A stretch of DNA of 64,000 bases from Megaustenia siamemsis. Its lineage: Eukaryota > Mollusca > Gastropoda > Stylommatophora > Ariophantidae. Positions 10,436 to 20,799 of this stretch are shown here, one piece after another. The stretch spans positions 16,308,648-16,372,647 of the forward strand of contig JAVIAB010000024.1 in the NCBI GenBank assembly GCA_032433765.1. The letters run 5' to 3'. How positions within the stretch are numbered: the first letter of the stretch is position 1; each line of letters begins with the position of its first letter. The notes under the pieces were generated by a model. That model did no database searches. It was not told the DNA's origin and was given only the letters and a program-made list of their open reading frames with translations. The translations under genes and the position numbers were made by a program.

Positions 10436-10680
10436 TGCATCAACTTCAGCGCATCAATTTTAAGTGCAGGGTTGACTTCCTTCTTTGATCCCTTCTCATT
10501 TGACCAAACTGGACTTGTTAGTCTGTTTCTAGAGGCACCATGAAGAGGTGGAGAAGGGTCTGGATGTTCTGGTTCACTGATCCTGATGTTTGCAGTCAGC
10601 TTTGAGCCGCTGCTCCCACTCTTTGTGCTGTGGGCTGTTTGTTTTTTTTTTGTATTGAGGAGCAAGTTTTACATTCTGCT
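10436..10680. repeat. Dispersed repeat R10 (right flank of satellite)
   Basis: It resembles 63565-63770 in several blocks: CAGCCCAATGCATCA against CGGCCCAGCACATCC, TTAGTCTGTTTCTAGAGGCACC against TAGTTTGTTTCCAGGAGCACC, and CACTGATCCTGATGTTTGCAG against CAGCGATCCTGACGTTTGGCAG-like sequence. A weaker relative is at 28540-28640. The class is unknown. Confidence 0.6.
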
Positions 10681-10785
10681 GCACTTCTGAGCTGATAATA
10701 GCACCATTTTCTAGAGCCTCTTCGTGACTTGAACCAAGCTCAGTGACACCTTCATATTTTTGTTCTGGTATATCTAGGTCTAAGG

Positions 10786-11690
10786 TCAGGTAGTTTTACC
10801 TGCAACTGTATGCAGTAAACAGTACAACCTGTGGCTGCCCTGCAGATAAGCTCGGGAGAGTAAAAGGCTAAGGGAGGGTACCCCGAAGTAAAACAACCCC
10901 ACTGCCTTGTGGGTGAGACTTTTGAGTCAAAGGCTAGCAGAGCCAACCATAAACAAAACGACGGAAGACAGCAGAAAACCACCATCGTAATTTCTTTGTA
11001 CAATCATGAATCGCCATAACAATAGAAATAACGACAACAAAAAGAGAGCTAGTTTCCAATATTAGGAAGAAACAATCATCATTTTTTGACCATGTAATGA
11101 GAAGAGAACAACTGGAATATATTGTAACAACTGGAAAAATTGAGGGACGAAGAGATACTGGTATATTTTTTTCTTTGCTTCTCTCTATCTCTTCGTCCCT
11201 CAAATTTTCCAGTTGTTACAATATATTCCAGTTGTTCTCTTCTCATTACATGGCCAAAAAATGATGATTGTTTCTTCCTAATATTGGAAATTAGCTTTGT
11301 TTTTGCTTTGACCTCTTTCAGAACATTTTCATTACTCTTCTTAGCTGTCCAGGGTATTCTCAACATTCTTCTGTAAAACCACATTTGTACAGACGCCAGT
11401 GATTTTCTTGTCTGTTGTTCTATTGTCCATGATTCACATCCATAACTAGCGATTCATGATTGTACAAAGAAGTTATCATGGTGGTTTTCTGTTGCCTTCC
11501 GTCAGTTTGTTTACGGTTGGCTCCACTAGCCTTTGACTAAAAAGTCTCATGCACAAGGTAGTGGGATTGTTTTACCCTCCCTTAGCCTTTTACTCTCCCG
11601 AGCTTACCTGCAAGGCAGCAGGGCAGCCACAAGTTGTACTGTTTACTGCATATAATAGCAGATAAAATTACCTGACCTGACATAATTCTG
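10786..11690. repeat. Large imperfect inverted repeat containing LINE-C
   Basis: The left arm is about 10786-11155 and the right arm about 11185-11690, with a ~25-30 nt centre. Both arms hold LINE-C post-RT sequence (CAACTGGAATATATTGTAAC and its complement) joined to the same non-LINE segment (CTTAGCCTTTTACTCTCCCG and complement). The left arm lacks ~130 nt of LINE-C present on the right at about 11300-11440. Confidence 0.8.
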
Positions 11691-12102
11691 ACTTCACAAC
11701 TAACTTACTAAATTACGACAGGAGAGATGTCTAAGTTTACATATTTAATAACACAATCAATAGTAACAACTTAACATAACACTTTGAAATGAAATGTTCA
11801 TACGTTCTTTACAATAGCAAGTTTCATTACAATCTAACTCTAATGTTTCTTACAAGCTATACAGGTCACAAGTTCTCAGCTCTCATCTCATAGTTACTAT
11901 AATGCCTCACATCCAATCGACAGAATCTCTATACCAGCATAATCTACTCCATAATTCAATGACTACTTTCTCATGGTTAATAGTCTTAACATGATTCTCA
12001 CTGCTGTCATCTGACTTAAGTCCATACCATAATTTAACACTACTATAAACTATTTCTCGAGTCGTGCATCCGTGGTTAAATTGAGTTTAAGATATTCCAT
12101 CT
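11691..12102. other. Unassigned AT-rich sequence
   Basis: No open frame, tandem repeat or transposon similarity was recognised. Confidence 0.3.
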
Positions 12103-12114
12103 ACATCTTACATA

Positions 12115-12374
12115 AAAAAAAAAAAATAAAATACCCCTGTCACGCCAAGTGGCGTATAGGAAATATGGTGTTAGTGACCATAAATTTTACAGACCTTCGG
12201 CACATGATTTCTGGGTAATGTGGTCGGTATTACGCCCGTGCTGCTTTACTTTCCCAGAAAAAAAATCCGGGTACCCATTAAAGGCTGGGTGAACCGGAAG
12301 TCGTTGGCTGGGATCGAACCCTACCTCTTGTCCTTTGTAGTCCAGTTCACTAACCACTGAGCTATCGCGGCTCC
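12115..12374 (-). mobile_element. SINE1 with 12 bp target-site duplication
   Basis: A full-length copy with its A-rich edge (T tail on the - strand) at the left and tRNA-like head at the right. ACATCTTACATA flanks it at 12103-12114 and 12375-12386. Confidence 0.92.
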
Positions 12375-12386
12375 ACATCTTACATA

Positions 12387-13484
12387 GATCTAATTATAAT
12401 CTAACGACAGAACTACTTCTCTGCAAATTCCTGCATTTGATAGTAACTTCGGGCCTAGTGAAAAACATCCTGTCACTACATTTGCTGTCCAAGGATTCTT
12501 CTTGACAGCTCCTGTAGCTTGTATTATCAGTTGTTGTAACCCCAAAACCTACTGGTCTTTGTCTCAGTAAATAGCCCATTCAAACCTTGAAATTCACGCT
12601 TTAACCATGACCTTTCTGAGTACATGCTCACTTAATCTCTTTGTCTGTGTCAAGTAAGATCATTCTCAATTATTTTTATCTATTCTCTTCCCTACATATG
12701 AGATAATTCTCATTCTTGTCATCTCCCCTTCTTTCCATGTGAGACAACTCTCTCCCAATCACTAATTTGTATTTTAGGTCATAGGTTTGAATTTTTATAT
12801 TGTAGGTCTTCTGTTATGTTTCTCAAAGTGACTTCTGAATATCTATATATGACTGCAATTTGTGCAGACTGTGAATATCATTTCAAGATGTGAGACGCCA
12901 GATTGGAACACAAGGCTGGAAACCAAAGAAAGCTCATAAATCAACACAATACTGGCGTCGTTAGTCACTGCTACACTTTGATGGACACACTTATGAATAG
13001 ATCGGAGCACTTAAGAACTTGTCTAATGTACAGTGAGGAAGTTCTGTAGACTAAACTAAACTGATTGCAGTTTCAAGAAATGTTTTTTTTTTTTTCAGCT
13101 CATTTTGCACAAGAATGGATAACCAGGGGGATAAAAGTCTGTTGTTCTTTAAAAATAAGGTTAACACAGGTACAAATCAGTAGGTCAACAAGTTCTTTTT
13201 CTATGGCAGTTGAAATAAGTGGATTGACCCAAATATCTCGTGGCGAATGTACTCGGTATTTAGTCTCTAGCCCTATAGAAAACATATACTGGGGAAATAG
13301 GTCAACAGTTTTAATAATAGTTCTTATTTAGGGGCAAAATCTGACCAGGCAAGCAGGAATCGAGGAGAAAGTAAGCTTGGTATACGTGGTATAACATGCA
13401 GTGCTAAAGTCAGGTGTGTTAGGTCAAGAGTTGCATATATTGCAGCTACAGAGATTACAGTTTTCATTTTTAGGTGATTGACAA
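12387..13484. other. Unassigned sequence
   Basis: Contains open frames of 61-88 codons (e.g. 12394-12579 and 13065-13331) without recognisable domains. No repeat partner was seen in the window. Confidence 0.3.
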
Positions 13485-14250
13485 AAGTGGTTCATTCTGT
13501 CTGCATGACAAAAGTGGTTCATTCTGTCTGCACGACAAAAGTGGTTCATTCTGTCTGCACGACAAAAGTGGTTCATTCTGTCTGCACGACAAAAGTGGTT
13601 CATTCTGTCTGCACGACAAAAGTGGTTCATTCTGTCTGCACGACAAAAGTGGTTCATTCTGTCTGCATGACAAAAGTGGTTCATTCTGTCAGCATGACAA
13701 AAGTGATTCATTCTATCTGCACGACAAAAGTGGTTCATTCTGTCTGCACGACAAAAGTGGTTCATTCTGTCTGCACGACAAAAGTGGTTCATTCTGTCTG
13801 CATGACAAAAGTGGTTCATTCTGTCTGCACGACAAAAGTGGTTCATTCTGTCTGCACGACAAAAGTGGTTCATTCTGTCTGCATGACAAAAGTGGTTCAT
13901 TCTGTCTGCATGACAAAAGTGGTTCATTCTGTCTGCACGACAAAAGTGGTTCATTCTGTCTGCACGACAAAAGTGGTTCATTCTGTCAGCATGACAAAAG
14001 TGGTTCATTCTGTCTGCATGACAAAAGTGGTTCATTCTGTCTGCATGGCAAAAGTGGTTTATAACCAAATAACCAAATTCAAATTCTGTCTGCATGACAA
14101 AAGTGATTCATTCTATCTGCATGACAAAAGTGGTTCATTCTGTCTGCATGACAAAAGTGGTTCATTCTGTCTGCATGACAAAAGTGGTTCATTCTGTCAG
14201 CATGACAAAAGTTATTCATTCTATCTGCATGACAAAAGTGGTTCATTCTG
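13485..14250 (+). repeat. 27 bp minisatellite array, block 1
   Basis: The monomer is TTCATTCTGTCTGCAYGACA plus AAAGTGG. There are about 21 units before a 33 bp spacer (TTTATAACCAAATAACC...) at about 14058-14090, then 6 more. Variation is mostly CATGAC versus CACGAC and GTGG versus GTGA. The period is divisible by three, so all three + frames and some - frames stay open. I judge none to be a gene. Confidence 0.95.
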
Positions 14251-14551
14251 TCTTTCTCATATCCTTTCTATATTCTTATCTTAGCTCTCTTCTTTTTTTA
14301 TTTTTTTCATCATCCTACTTTTTTCTTTTCTATCCTCTTCTTCTGATCATGTATTTATAGATAATTGTGTTTCATTGTTTGTTTTCGTTGTCCTTGAACT
14401 CTGAAAAAGGCCCCTGGCCGAAACGTCAGTATTGTGTTGTGTTCCTCCCTTGTGAAGCTGTCTTCATACCTTGGAGTGTTCTACACTCCTCACCACTGGC
14501 CTCTTGCTACCAGCTTCACCGCAGCATCGCAATTATTTGCCTGTTCCCCTT
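14251..14551 (+). other. Non-repetitive island inside the 27 bp array, with a GGCCGAAACGTC motif
   Basis: A T-rich stretch is followed by CTCTGAAAAAGGCCCCTGGC then CGAAACGTCAG near 14399-14429. This CTGAA-AGGCC-GGCC-GAAACG pattern recurs in Penelope-like and related elements, whose hammerhead-type motifs have a comparable order. Here the G of the conserved GA is A, so activity is doubtful. Confidence 0.4.
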
Positions 14552-15290
14552 CATTCTGTCTGCATGACAAAAGTGATTCATTCTATCTGCATGACAAAAG
14601 TGGTTCATTCTGTCAGCATGACAAAAGTGGTTCATTCTGTCTGCACGACAAAAGTGGTTCATTCTGTCAGCATGACAAAAGTGGTTCATTCTGTCTGCAT
14701 GACAAAAGTGGTTTATAACCAAATAACCAAATTCAAATTCTGTCTGCATGACAAAAGTGATTCATTCTGTCTGCATGACAAAAGTGATTCATTCTGTCTG
14801 CATGACAAAAGTGGTTCATTATGTCTGCATGACAAAAGTGGTTTATAACCAAATAACCAAATTCAAATTCTGTCTGCATGACAAAAGTGATTCATTCTGT
14901 CTGCATGACAAAAGTGATTCATTCTGTCTGCATGACAAAAGTGGTTCATTATGTCTGCATGACAAAAGTGATTCATTCTGTCTGCATGACAAAAGTGATT
15001 CATTCTGTCTGCATGACAAAAGTGATTCATTATGCCTGCATGACAAAAGTGGTTCATTATGTCTGCATGACAAAAGTGATTCATTCTGTCTGCATGACAA
15101 AAGTGATTCATTCTGTCTGCATGACAAAAGTGATTCATTCTGTCTGCATGACAAAAGTGATTCATTATGTCTGCATGACAAAAGTGGTTCATTATGTCTG
15201 CATGACAAAAGTGATTCATTATGTCTGCACGACAAAAGTGGTTCATTCTGTCTGCATGACAAAAGTGGTTCATTCTGTCTACATTTGAGA
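14552..15290 (+). repeat. 27 bp minisatellite array, blocks 2-4
   Basis: This is the same monomer as 13485-14250. The 33 bp spacer with AACCAAATAACCAAATTC recurs at about 14712-14742 and 14842-14872, dividing the array. Units here favour AAAGTGATTCATT and a new variant, TTATGTCTGCATG. Confidence 0.95.
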
Positions 15291-15519
15291 AGTTTTGGGA
15301 GGATGTTGTTTTTTTTATCTGTCACTAAAGATTTAGTTCACAACCTTCCCTGTCACCCCATCCCCACCCCTATAGAAGTGGTCAATGTGTTTGGTTGATT
15401 TCAAGCAGAAGTGAACTCACTGTGTCTCCAAACTTGTCCGAACAGGCAGCTACTGAGCAACAAGCGTAATCATAACAAAACGTATTACCAATGAAATTGA
15501 ATGTGATAGGCAAAAGTTA

Positions 15520-15690
15520 CAGATGTCATCATCATCATCTTGTGCCATCTCTGCATCGAAGGTTGGTTACCATGAATCTCCAATTCCCCGTCTCTTGCCT
15601 TGATGGGAAACTGTCCATTTCTCGATGTTGTCATTCTACTTTAGTCTATCTTTCTCTACTTTGTTCACTTTATATTTTCCCCACGGCTGT
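15520..15690 (-). mobile_element. LINE-A 3' end fragment, diverged
   Basis: It starts with ATCATCATCATC, then GCCATCTCTGCATCGAAGG, then GGTTACCATG. This is the complement of the LINE-A 3' end. Divergence is greater than in the other copies. Confidence 0.6.
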
Positions 15691-15699
15691 TTGTTTTTA

Positions 15700-16050
15700 T
15701 CTTTGAGTTGAATTTTAGTTCAAATCTTAAAAATTTCAGTGTTAATGGGTGTAGATAACCTGAGCCTAGTACATTCCCCTTATTTGTAAAATTGATATTT
15801 TATAGAAGTGGTTTCAATTTGAGACACAAGACACTATACATACAATTTTCAGCTCAGTTAACATTTATGTATGAATGACATTTTAGCAGTTAATATGCTC
15901 ATAACAAATAGATCAAAGATCGGCAAATTTAAGAGTTTCTGGGAATATAATGTTCAATTTGTAACCTCAAAAGTTTCTTTTTCAATTTTAATCTTCTAAT
16001 CACTTTGAATGCACAATAAAAAAAAAGGTGTGTATTTTATATTTTTTATT
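15700..16050. other. Unassigned sequence
   Basis: AT-rich, with no gene or repeat recognised. Confidence 0.3.
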
Positions 16051-16054
16051 CATT

Positions 16055-16720
16055 CATTCATTGAGTGCCATCTCTGCATAGAAGGTTGGCTACCATGGAG
16101 CGCCATTCCGCTCTGTCTCTTGCTTTGATGGTGCAGATTGTCATAGGTTGACTTGTCCATCTTTTGATATTACTCATCCATGTTAGTCTTGGTCTGCCTC
16201 TGGCTCTTTTACCTTGTATTTTCCCTTCCAAGATTACTTTTAGTAGGCTGCTGTGTCTTATAACATGCCCCAAAATTCTCATTTATCTTGTTTGAATTGT
16301 ATTTAGTAGTTCTCTTTTAATTTTTAGTTGTTTTAAGACTTCATTTCTTTCCATCCAATTCTACCTATTCTTCTATATATACACATTTCAAAGGTTTCAA
16401 TGTTCTGTTCTGTTTTCATGTCTAATGTCCATGTTTCTGCACCATACAGGAATGTTGAGAAGATATAACATTTTGCTTTTCTTAGTTTTAGCCCTAGTGT
16501 TATTTGTTTTGATGTTAGTATATTTCTCATGGCATTAAAATTACTTTTTGCCATACCTATTCTTTTGTTTACTTCAGTTTTACATTTTTCATCCCTGGTT
16601 ATAGTATGTCCAAGGTAGTTGTAGTTCTGAACTGTCTCCAGGTCTATTTCTTCAATTTTTATATCCACCTGTAGGTTTTGAGTATTTTCTTTCTTTCTTT
16701 GACACAAATGAGAGAATGAA
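16055..16720 (-). pseudogene. LINE-A ORF 3' part
   Basis: The - strand frames give NYLGHTITRDEKCKTEVNKR, MAKSNFNAM, LYGAETWTLD, MCIYRRIGRIGWKE, then ILGHVIRHSSLLKVILEGK and SMVANLLCRDG. The YRRIGRIGW part and the GHV part are separated by a frame shift near 16300. RT catalytic motifs are not included, so it is a 5'-truncated insertion. Confidence 0.85.
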
Positions 16721-16789
16721 CTAAATCATCAGTGACAAACATGTTCCCTTCAGAAGAACCTTCATTGAGTTTTGTGTATTTTTATGTGT

Positions 16790-16880
16790 CCAAAAAATGA
16801 CCACCTGTCGTGTTTAAATTGTATTCAATAATTCTCTCTTCATTTTTAGTAGTTTCAAAACTTCATTATTTGTTTTCTTT
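16790..16880 (-). mobile_element. LINE-A short fragment interrupted by LINE-B
   Basis: AACTTCATTATTTGTTTTC and its neighbours are the complement of the ENEVLKLLKMKRE region of LINE-A. The LINE-A sequence resumes at about 17925, consistent with the LINE-B at 16872-17920 having inserted into it. Confidence 0.6.
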
Positions 16881-17920
16881 TCTATCTATCTATCTATTGA
16901 CCTTTTGAGCCATAGTCAGCCCATAGGGCGTAGACCAAGATACTCCCTCTCTTATCTGAATTTTTGTTCTAGCAGTTTTCAATTCTTTTAAAGATATTTT
17001 ATCAAATGTCGCCATTTGTCTCTGTTCTGTGCAAGTAGCTCTATCTCATTGAGGGAGCCAATTCCTGCTGCTCTTGCCTCTCTCATCAATGTTCTTCTCA
17101 GTGTCTCTCTGGGTCTTCCTCTTTTCCTCTTACCTGTTGTTTCCCACATGAGGGCTTGCTTTGCTATTCGGTTATTATCTCTTCTCATCACATGTTTAAC
17201 ATATGACCATCGTCTTTTCTTTATTACTGAAGATATTAGTGGTTGATTGGCGATTTCTCTAATTTCCTTGTTTGTTTTGAATTCGTTCCATGCTATACCA
17301 AGTATTTTCCTTAGACATTTATTTTCGAATGCGTTCAACTTTGTTTCTATATCTCTTGTTGTTTTCCAGCTTTCACACGCATACGTAAGGGTTGATAGTA
17401 CATTTGATTTGAATAGTCTAAGTTTTGTGTTTGTGCTGATGAGTTTGATTTTCACAACTTTTTAAGGCTTCTGAAAGACATTGCTGCTTTAGCTATTCTG
17501 ATTCTAATTTCTTTGCTTGTATCCCCTTCTTGATCAATGTGACTTCCAAGATAGATAAAATGATCTATCTCTTCCACTGGTTTGTTTTCCATGTATATTT
17601 TGTCGTCTGTTGGAATTAAACTTTTCATGACCTTAGTCTTTTCATGATTGATCTCAAGCCCAATTTTGCTGGCTATTGATGACAGTTCATTTGTGTTTTC
17701 CTGCATCGTTTTTATATGACTGCTGATGAGACCTATGTCATCAGCAAAGTCGAGGTCCTCCAAATGGTCTCCTTGTATCCATTCGATGCCTTTATTACCA
17801 GTGCAGCATTTCTTCCTTATGAAGTCCATAAAAACTCCAAATAACAAGGGCGATAAAATACATCTTTGTTTAACCCCAGTTTCTATTGGGAAACACTCAG
17901 TCCTTCCTTGAAGTCACTCG
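16872..17920 (-). pseudogene. LINE-B, longest copy in the window
   Basis: From right to left the - strand encodes GVFMDFIRKKCC, then DFADDIGLISS (RT motif with the catalytic AspAsp), then MQENTNEL, GLEINHEKTKVM, YLGSHIDQEGD and AFENKCLRKILGIAWNE. It continues KKRRWSYVKHVMRRDN, GRPRETLRRTL and AQNRDKWRHLIKYL, then the tail. One frame shift lies near 17455. The order is typical of non-LTR elements of RTE-like type. It is truncated within the RT domain and inactive. Confidence 0.88.
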
Positions 17921-18035
17921 TTTCTTTTCTGTCCACCCAATTTTTCGCATTCTTCTATAAATCCACATTTCATGGGCTTCAAATTTATTCTGTTTTTGTA
18001 TCGAGTATCCAAGTTTCTTCACCATACAGGTGTCT
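17921..18035 (-). mobile_element. LINE-A fragment (far side of LINE-B insertion)
   Basis: The complement includes the WIYRRMRKIGWTEKK-like region and GAETWILD-like sequence of LINE-A. See 16790-16880. Confidence 0.6.
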
Positions 18036-18120
18036 TGTAGTTAGCAGTACATATTATTAAACCAAGACACAGTGTACAAAACAATTTTTAATTATGAAGA
18101 TGATACAAATAGTTTATAAG

Positions 18121-18384
18121 TAAAGTAAAAGTAAAAGTAAAGTGCCCCGTCACGCCAACTGGCGTATAGGAAATATGGTGTTAGTGACCATCATTTTAAT
18201 AGACCATCGGCACATGATTTTTGAGGTAATGTGGTTGGTATTACACCCGTGCCACTTTACTTTCCCAGAAAAAAAATTCGGTATCCATTTAAAGCTGGGT
18301 GAACCTGGAAGCCGTTGATTAGGATCGAACACAACCTCTAGTCCTTTGTAGTCTAGTTCACTAACCACTGAGCTATCGTGGCTG
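18121..18384 (-). mobile_element. SINE1 with 15 bp target-site duplication
   Basis: CAAATAGTTTATAAG at 18106-18120 is repeated at 18385-18399. The 3' tail is a short TTTAC/CTTTT repeat rather than a plain T run. Confidence 0.92.
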
Positions 18385-18473
18385 CAAATAGTTTATAAGG
18401 CCTTATATTAAATGTTTAGGATTAAAATAAGATTACAAATTACTGCAAGCTCTTAGTCTAGTATATGTTTTTT

Positions 18474-18493
18474 CCCCCCCCCCCCCCCCCCCC
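18474..18493 (+). repeat. Poly-C run of 20
   Basis: An uninterrupted run of 20 C lies between a T-rich stretch and GGTTG. Long C runs are rare and prone to assembly error. Another C-rich stretch is at 35703-35722. Confidence 0.95.
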
Positions 18494-18589
18494 GGTTGTT
18501 CTTTAGTTATTCATTGAAGTATGCTTGTTTAATATAAAATGAGTGTTGGTTAAATATAGTCACATTTCCACTATTAAAACTCTTCTTTG

Positions 18590-19145
18590 TCTCCTATTTT
18601 TTTTCCTCCTCTTTTTTTTTCTTCTTATACTCTTCTTCTTCCTCCTCCTCCGCCTTCTTCCTCTTCCTCTTCTTCTTCATTCTTCTTCCTGTTTATTCTT
18701 CTTCCTCCTTCCTCTTCTTCTTCCACTTCCTCCGCCTTCTTCCTCTTCCTCTTCTTCTTCATTCTTCTTCCTGTTTATTCTTCTTCCTCTTCTTCTTCCA
18801 CTTCCTCCGCCTTCTTCCTCTTCCTCTTCTTCTTCATTCTTCTTCCTGTTTATTCTTCTTCCTCCTCCCTCTTCTTCTTCCTCTTCCTCTTCTTCTTCAT
18901 TCTTCTTCCTGTTTATTCTTCTTCCTCCTCTTTCCCCACTCTTTCTTCTCCTGTTTTTCTTATTATTCTATTCATTTTACACCTTATTATTTTACACTAC
19001 TTCTTTCTCCTCCTCCTCCTCCTCTTCTTCTTTGTCTTCTAATTTTCTTCCTCCTTCTTCCACTCTTCTTCTTTCTCCTCCTCCTCCTTATCTTCAGCTT
19101 TTCTTCCTCCTTTTTTTCCTCCTCTTTCTTCTTCTGCTTTTCTTT
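18590..19145 (+). repeat. Pyrimidine-rich CTT/CCT array
   Basis: The + strand is almost all C and T. A ~50-60 bp unit (CCGCCTTCTTCCTCTTCC, then TTCTTCCTGTTTATTC) is repeated four to five times. The Phe/Leu/Ser-rich open frames are low complexity and not credible proteins. Confidence 0.9.
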
Positions 19146-19149
19146 CTCC

Positions 19150-19865
19150 TTTTATCAGTCAGACCTGTAGATGAAGATCTTATCAGTCAGAGCTGTAGGT
19201 GAAGATCTTATCAGTCAGAGCTGTAGGTGAAGATCTTATCAGTCAGAGCTGTAGATGAAGATCTTATCAGTCAGAGCTATAGGTGAAGATCTTATCAGTC
19301 AGAGCTGTATATGAAGATCTTATCAGTCAGAGCTGTAGACGAGGATCTTAACAGTCAGAGCTGTAGATGAAAATCTTATCAGTCAGAGCTGTAGGTGAAG
19401 ATCTTATCAGTCAGAGCTGTAGGTGAAGATCTTATCAGTTCAGAGCTGTAGGTGAAGATCTTATCAGTCAGAGCTGTAGATGAAGATCTTATCAGTCAGT
19501 GCTGTAGATGAAGATCTTATCAGTCAGAGCTGTAGGTGAAGATCTTATCAGCCAGAGCTGTAGGTGAAGATCTTATCAGTCAGTGCTGTAGATGAAGATC
19601 TTATCAGTCAGAGCTGTAGGTGAAGATCTTATCAGTCAGAGCTGTAGATGAAGATCTTATCAGTTCAGAGCTGTAGATGAAGATCTTATCAGTCAGAGCT
19701 GTAGGTGAAGATCTTATCAGTCAGAGCTGTAGATGAAGATCTTATCAGTCAGTGCTGTAGATGAAGATCTTATCAGTCAGAGCTGTAGATGAAGATCTTA
19801 TCAGTCAGAGCTGTAGGTGAAGATCTTATCAGCCAGAGCTGTAGATGAGGATCTTGTCAAGCATG
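19150..19865 (+). repeat. 28 bp minisatellite
   Basis: The monomer is GAAGATCTTATCAGTCAGAG plus CTGTAGRT, with about 25 copies. Variants at fixed sites include R = A or G and AGAGCT versus AGTGCT. The last two units decay into AAGCATGGCTTTAGG. No coding value. Confidence 0.95.
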
Positions 19866-20087
19866 GCTTTAGGTGAAGGTGCTAGCAGTCACCTGGCTAA
19901 AGTTGTAGGTGAAGAGTCACTGGGTCAGGTATTCAGTTCTTTAACCATAAATGTTATTAATATTTTAAGACATAATTTTCTGTTCAGCTAGGGTGTCTTA
20001 CAGAACAATCATATACAGATTATCATTCTGCAATGAGCAAAACAGCTAAAATATCACGGATAAACAGCTGTAGCTTCAGTATGTCAC
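19866..20087. other. Unassigned sequence
   Basis: No repeat was recognised. It adjoins the candidate exon at 20088. Confidence 0.3.
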
Positions 20088-20252
20088 CTTTGTAAATATG
20101 TGCTTCCACTTTGGTTCTTTTACAGCTTTGTTCTGTTCTTTGATCTGCTCTGTCAATGCCTTAGACTCCTGCAGGTCAAAGACAGTACCAGCTAATGTGG
20201 GTTTGAGACCTCTATTTATTATGTTTACGTAGGTAGGAAGTTTCCACTTTGA
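20088..20252 (-). CDS. Candidate exon of an unrecognised gene
   Basis: On the - strand a stop-free frame begins after a TGA at 20253-20255. It encodes about 55 residues including YVNIINRGLKPTLAGTVFDL, then QESKALTEQIKEQN, then KWKHIFTK. It runs into AAAG|GTGACAT, a good donor at 20087/20086. Composition is protein-like (mixed charged and hydrophobic, one helix-prone segment) and unlike the transposon ORFs here. No ATG is present, so it would be an internal exon. The acceptor is unclear: the possible AG before TGGAAAC has a poor pyrimidine tract. I do not recognise the family, and it may be chance. Confidence 0.35.
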
Positions 20253-20289
20253 TCAAGCATTCTCTGCAAACCTAATGTTATATTCGTCA

Positions 20290-20500
20290 TCTACATCATC
20301 AAGTAACCATGCCTGCTGATGTAAGTGATCATGTCTTTCCACAACTTTCCATCTCTACAGCTGCATATCAATTTTGTTGTTGAATTAATACGAATGCATT
20401 CTCTTGAATGTTCTTGTATCTTTCCTCTTAGCTTCCCTGTAGTTCTTTTTCCTTCTATTTTTCTTGTTGTTACAATAAATTCATACAGCATCACTTCACT
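20290..20500 (-). mobile_element. LINE-C 3' fragment
   Basis: The complement carries the LINE-C end (YEFIVTTRKIEGKR, then WKDMITYISRHG) and the tail ATGATGTAGATGA. It is diverged and 5' truncated. Confidence 0.65.
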
Positions 20501-20799
20501 TATTTTTAAATGAAAACCTGCAGAAACAAGGAATGAATACCTTCAAGTTAAAATATTTCTTTTGCTTGATTATCAAGAATATTAAAAGATGGCTTCTTTC
20601 AGATAAATTTTTAATTGATTTGTTTACCGTGTAGTCAAAGTTTATTTTTTAAATTGTAATTTAGTTTTGTATTTTGATGACACTTTTTATTAGTTTACAG
20701 AAAATTATGGTTCTGATTTTGTTGTTTATATGTTTTTGTTGCTGAGTTTGTCAACTTGTGATATTTTTATGTTTTGTATAGATTGTGTGCATTATTATA

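Noticed and set aside
13424..14284. Open frames with HDKSGSFCL or RMNHFCHAD repeats
   Set aside because: The 27 bp period keeps all frames open, with competing frames on both strands, so this is not evidence of coding.
13485..15290. CRISPR-like array (short repeats with a spacer)
   Set aside because: Repeats are directly adjacent, without unique spacers, and the genome is eukaryotic. The 33 bp spacer is itself repeated.
18543..19202. 219-codon Ser/Leu/Phe/Pro frame
   Set aside because: Pyrimidine-rich microsatellite, translated low complexity.
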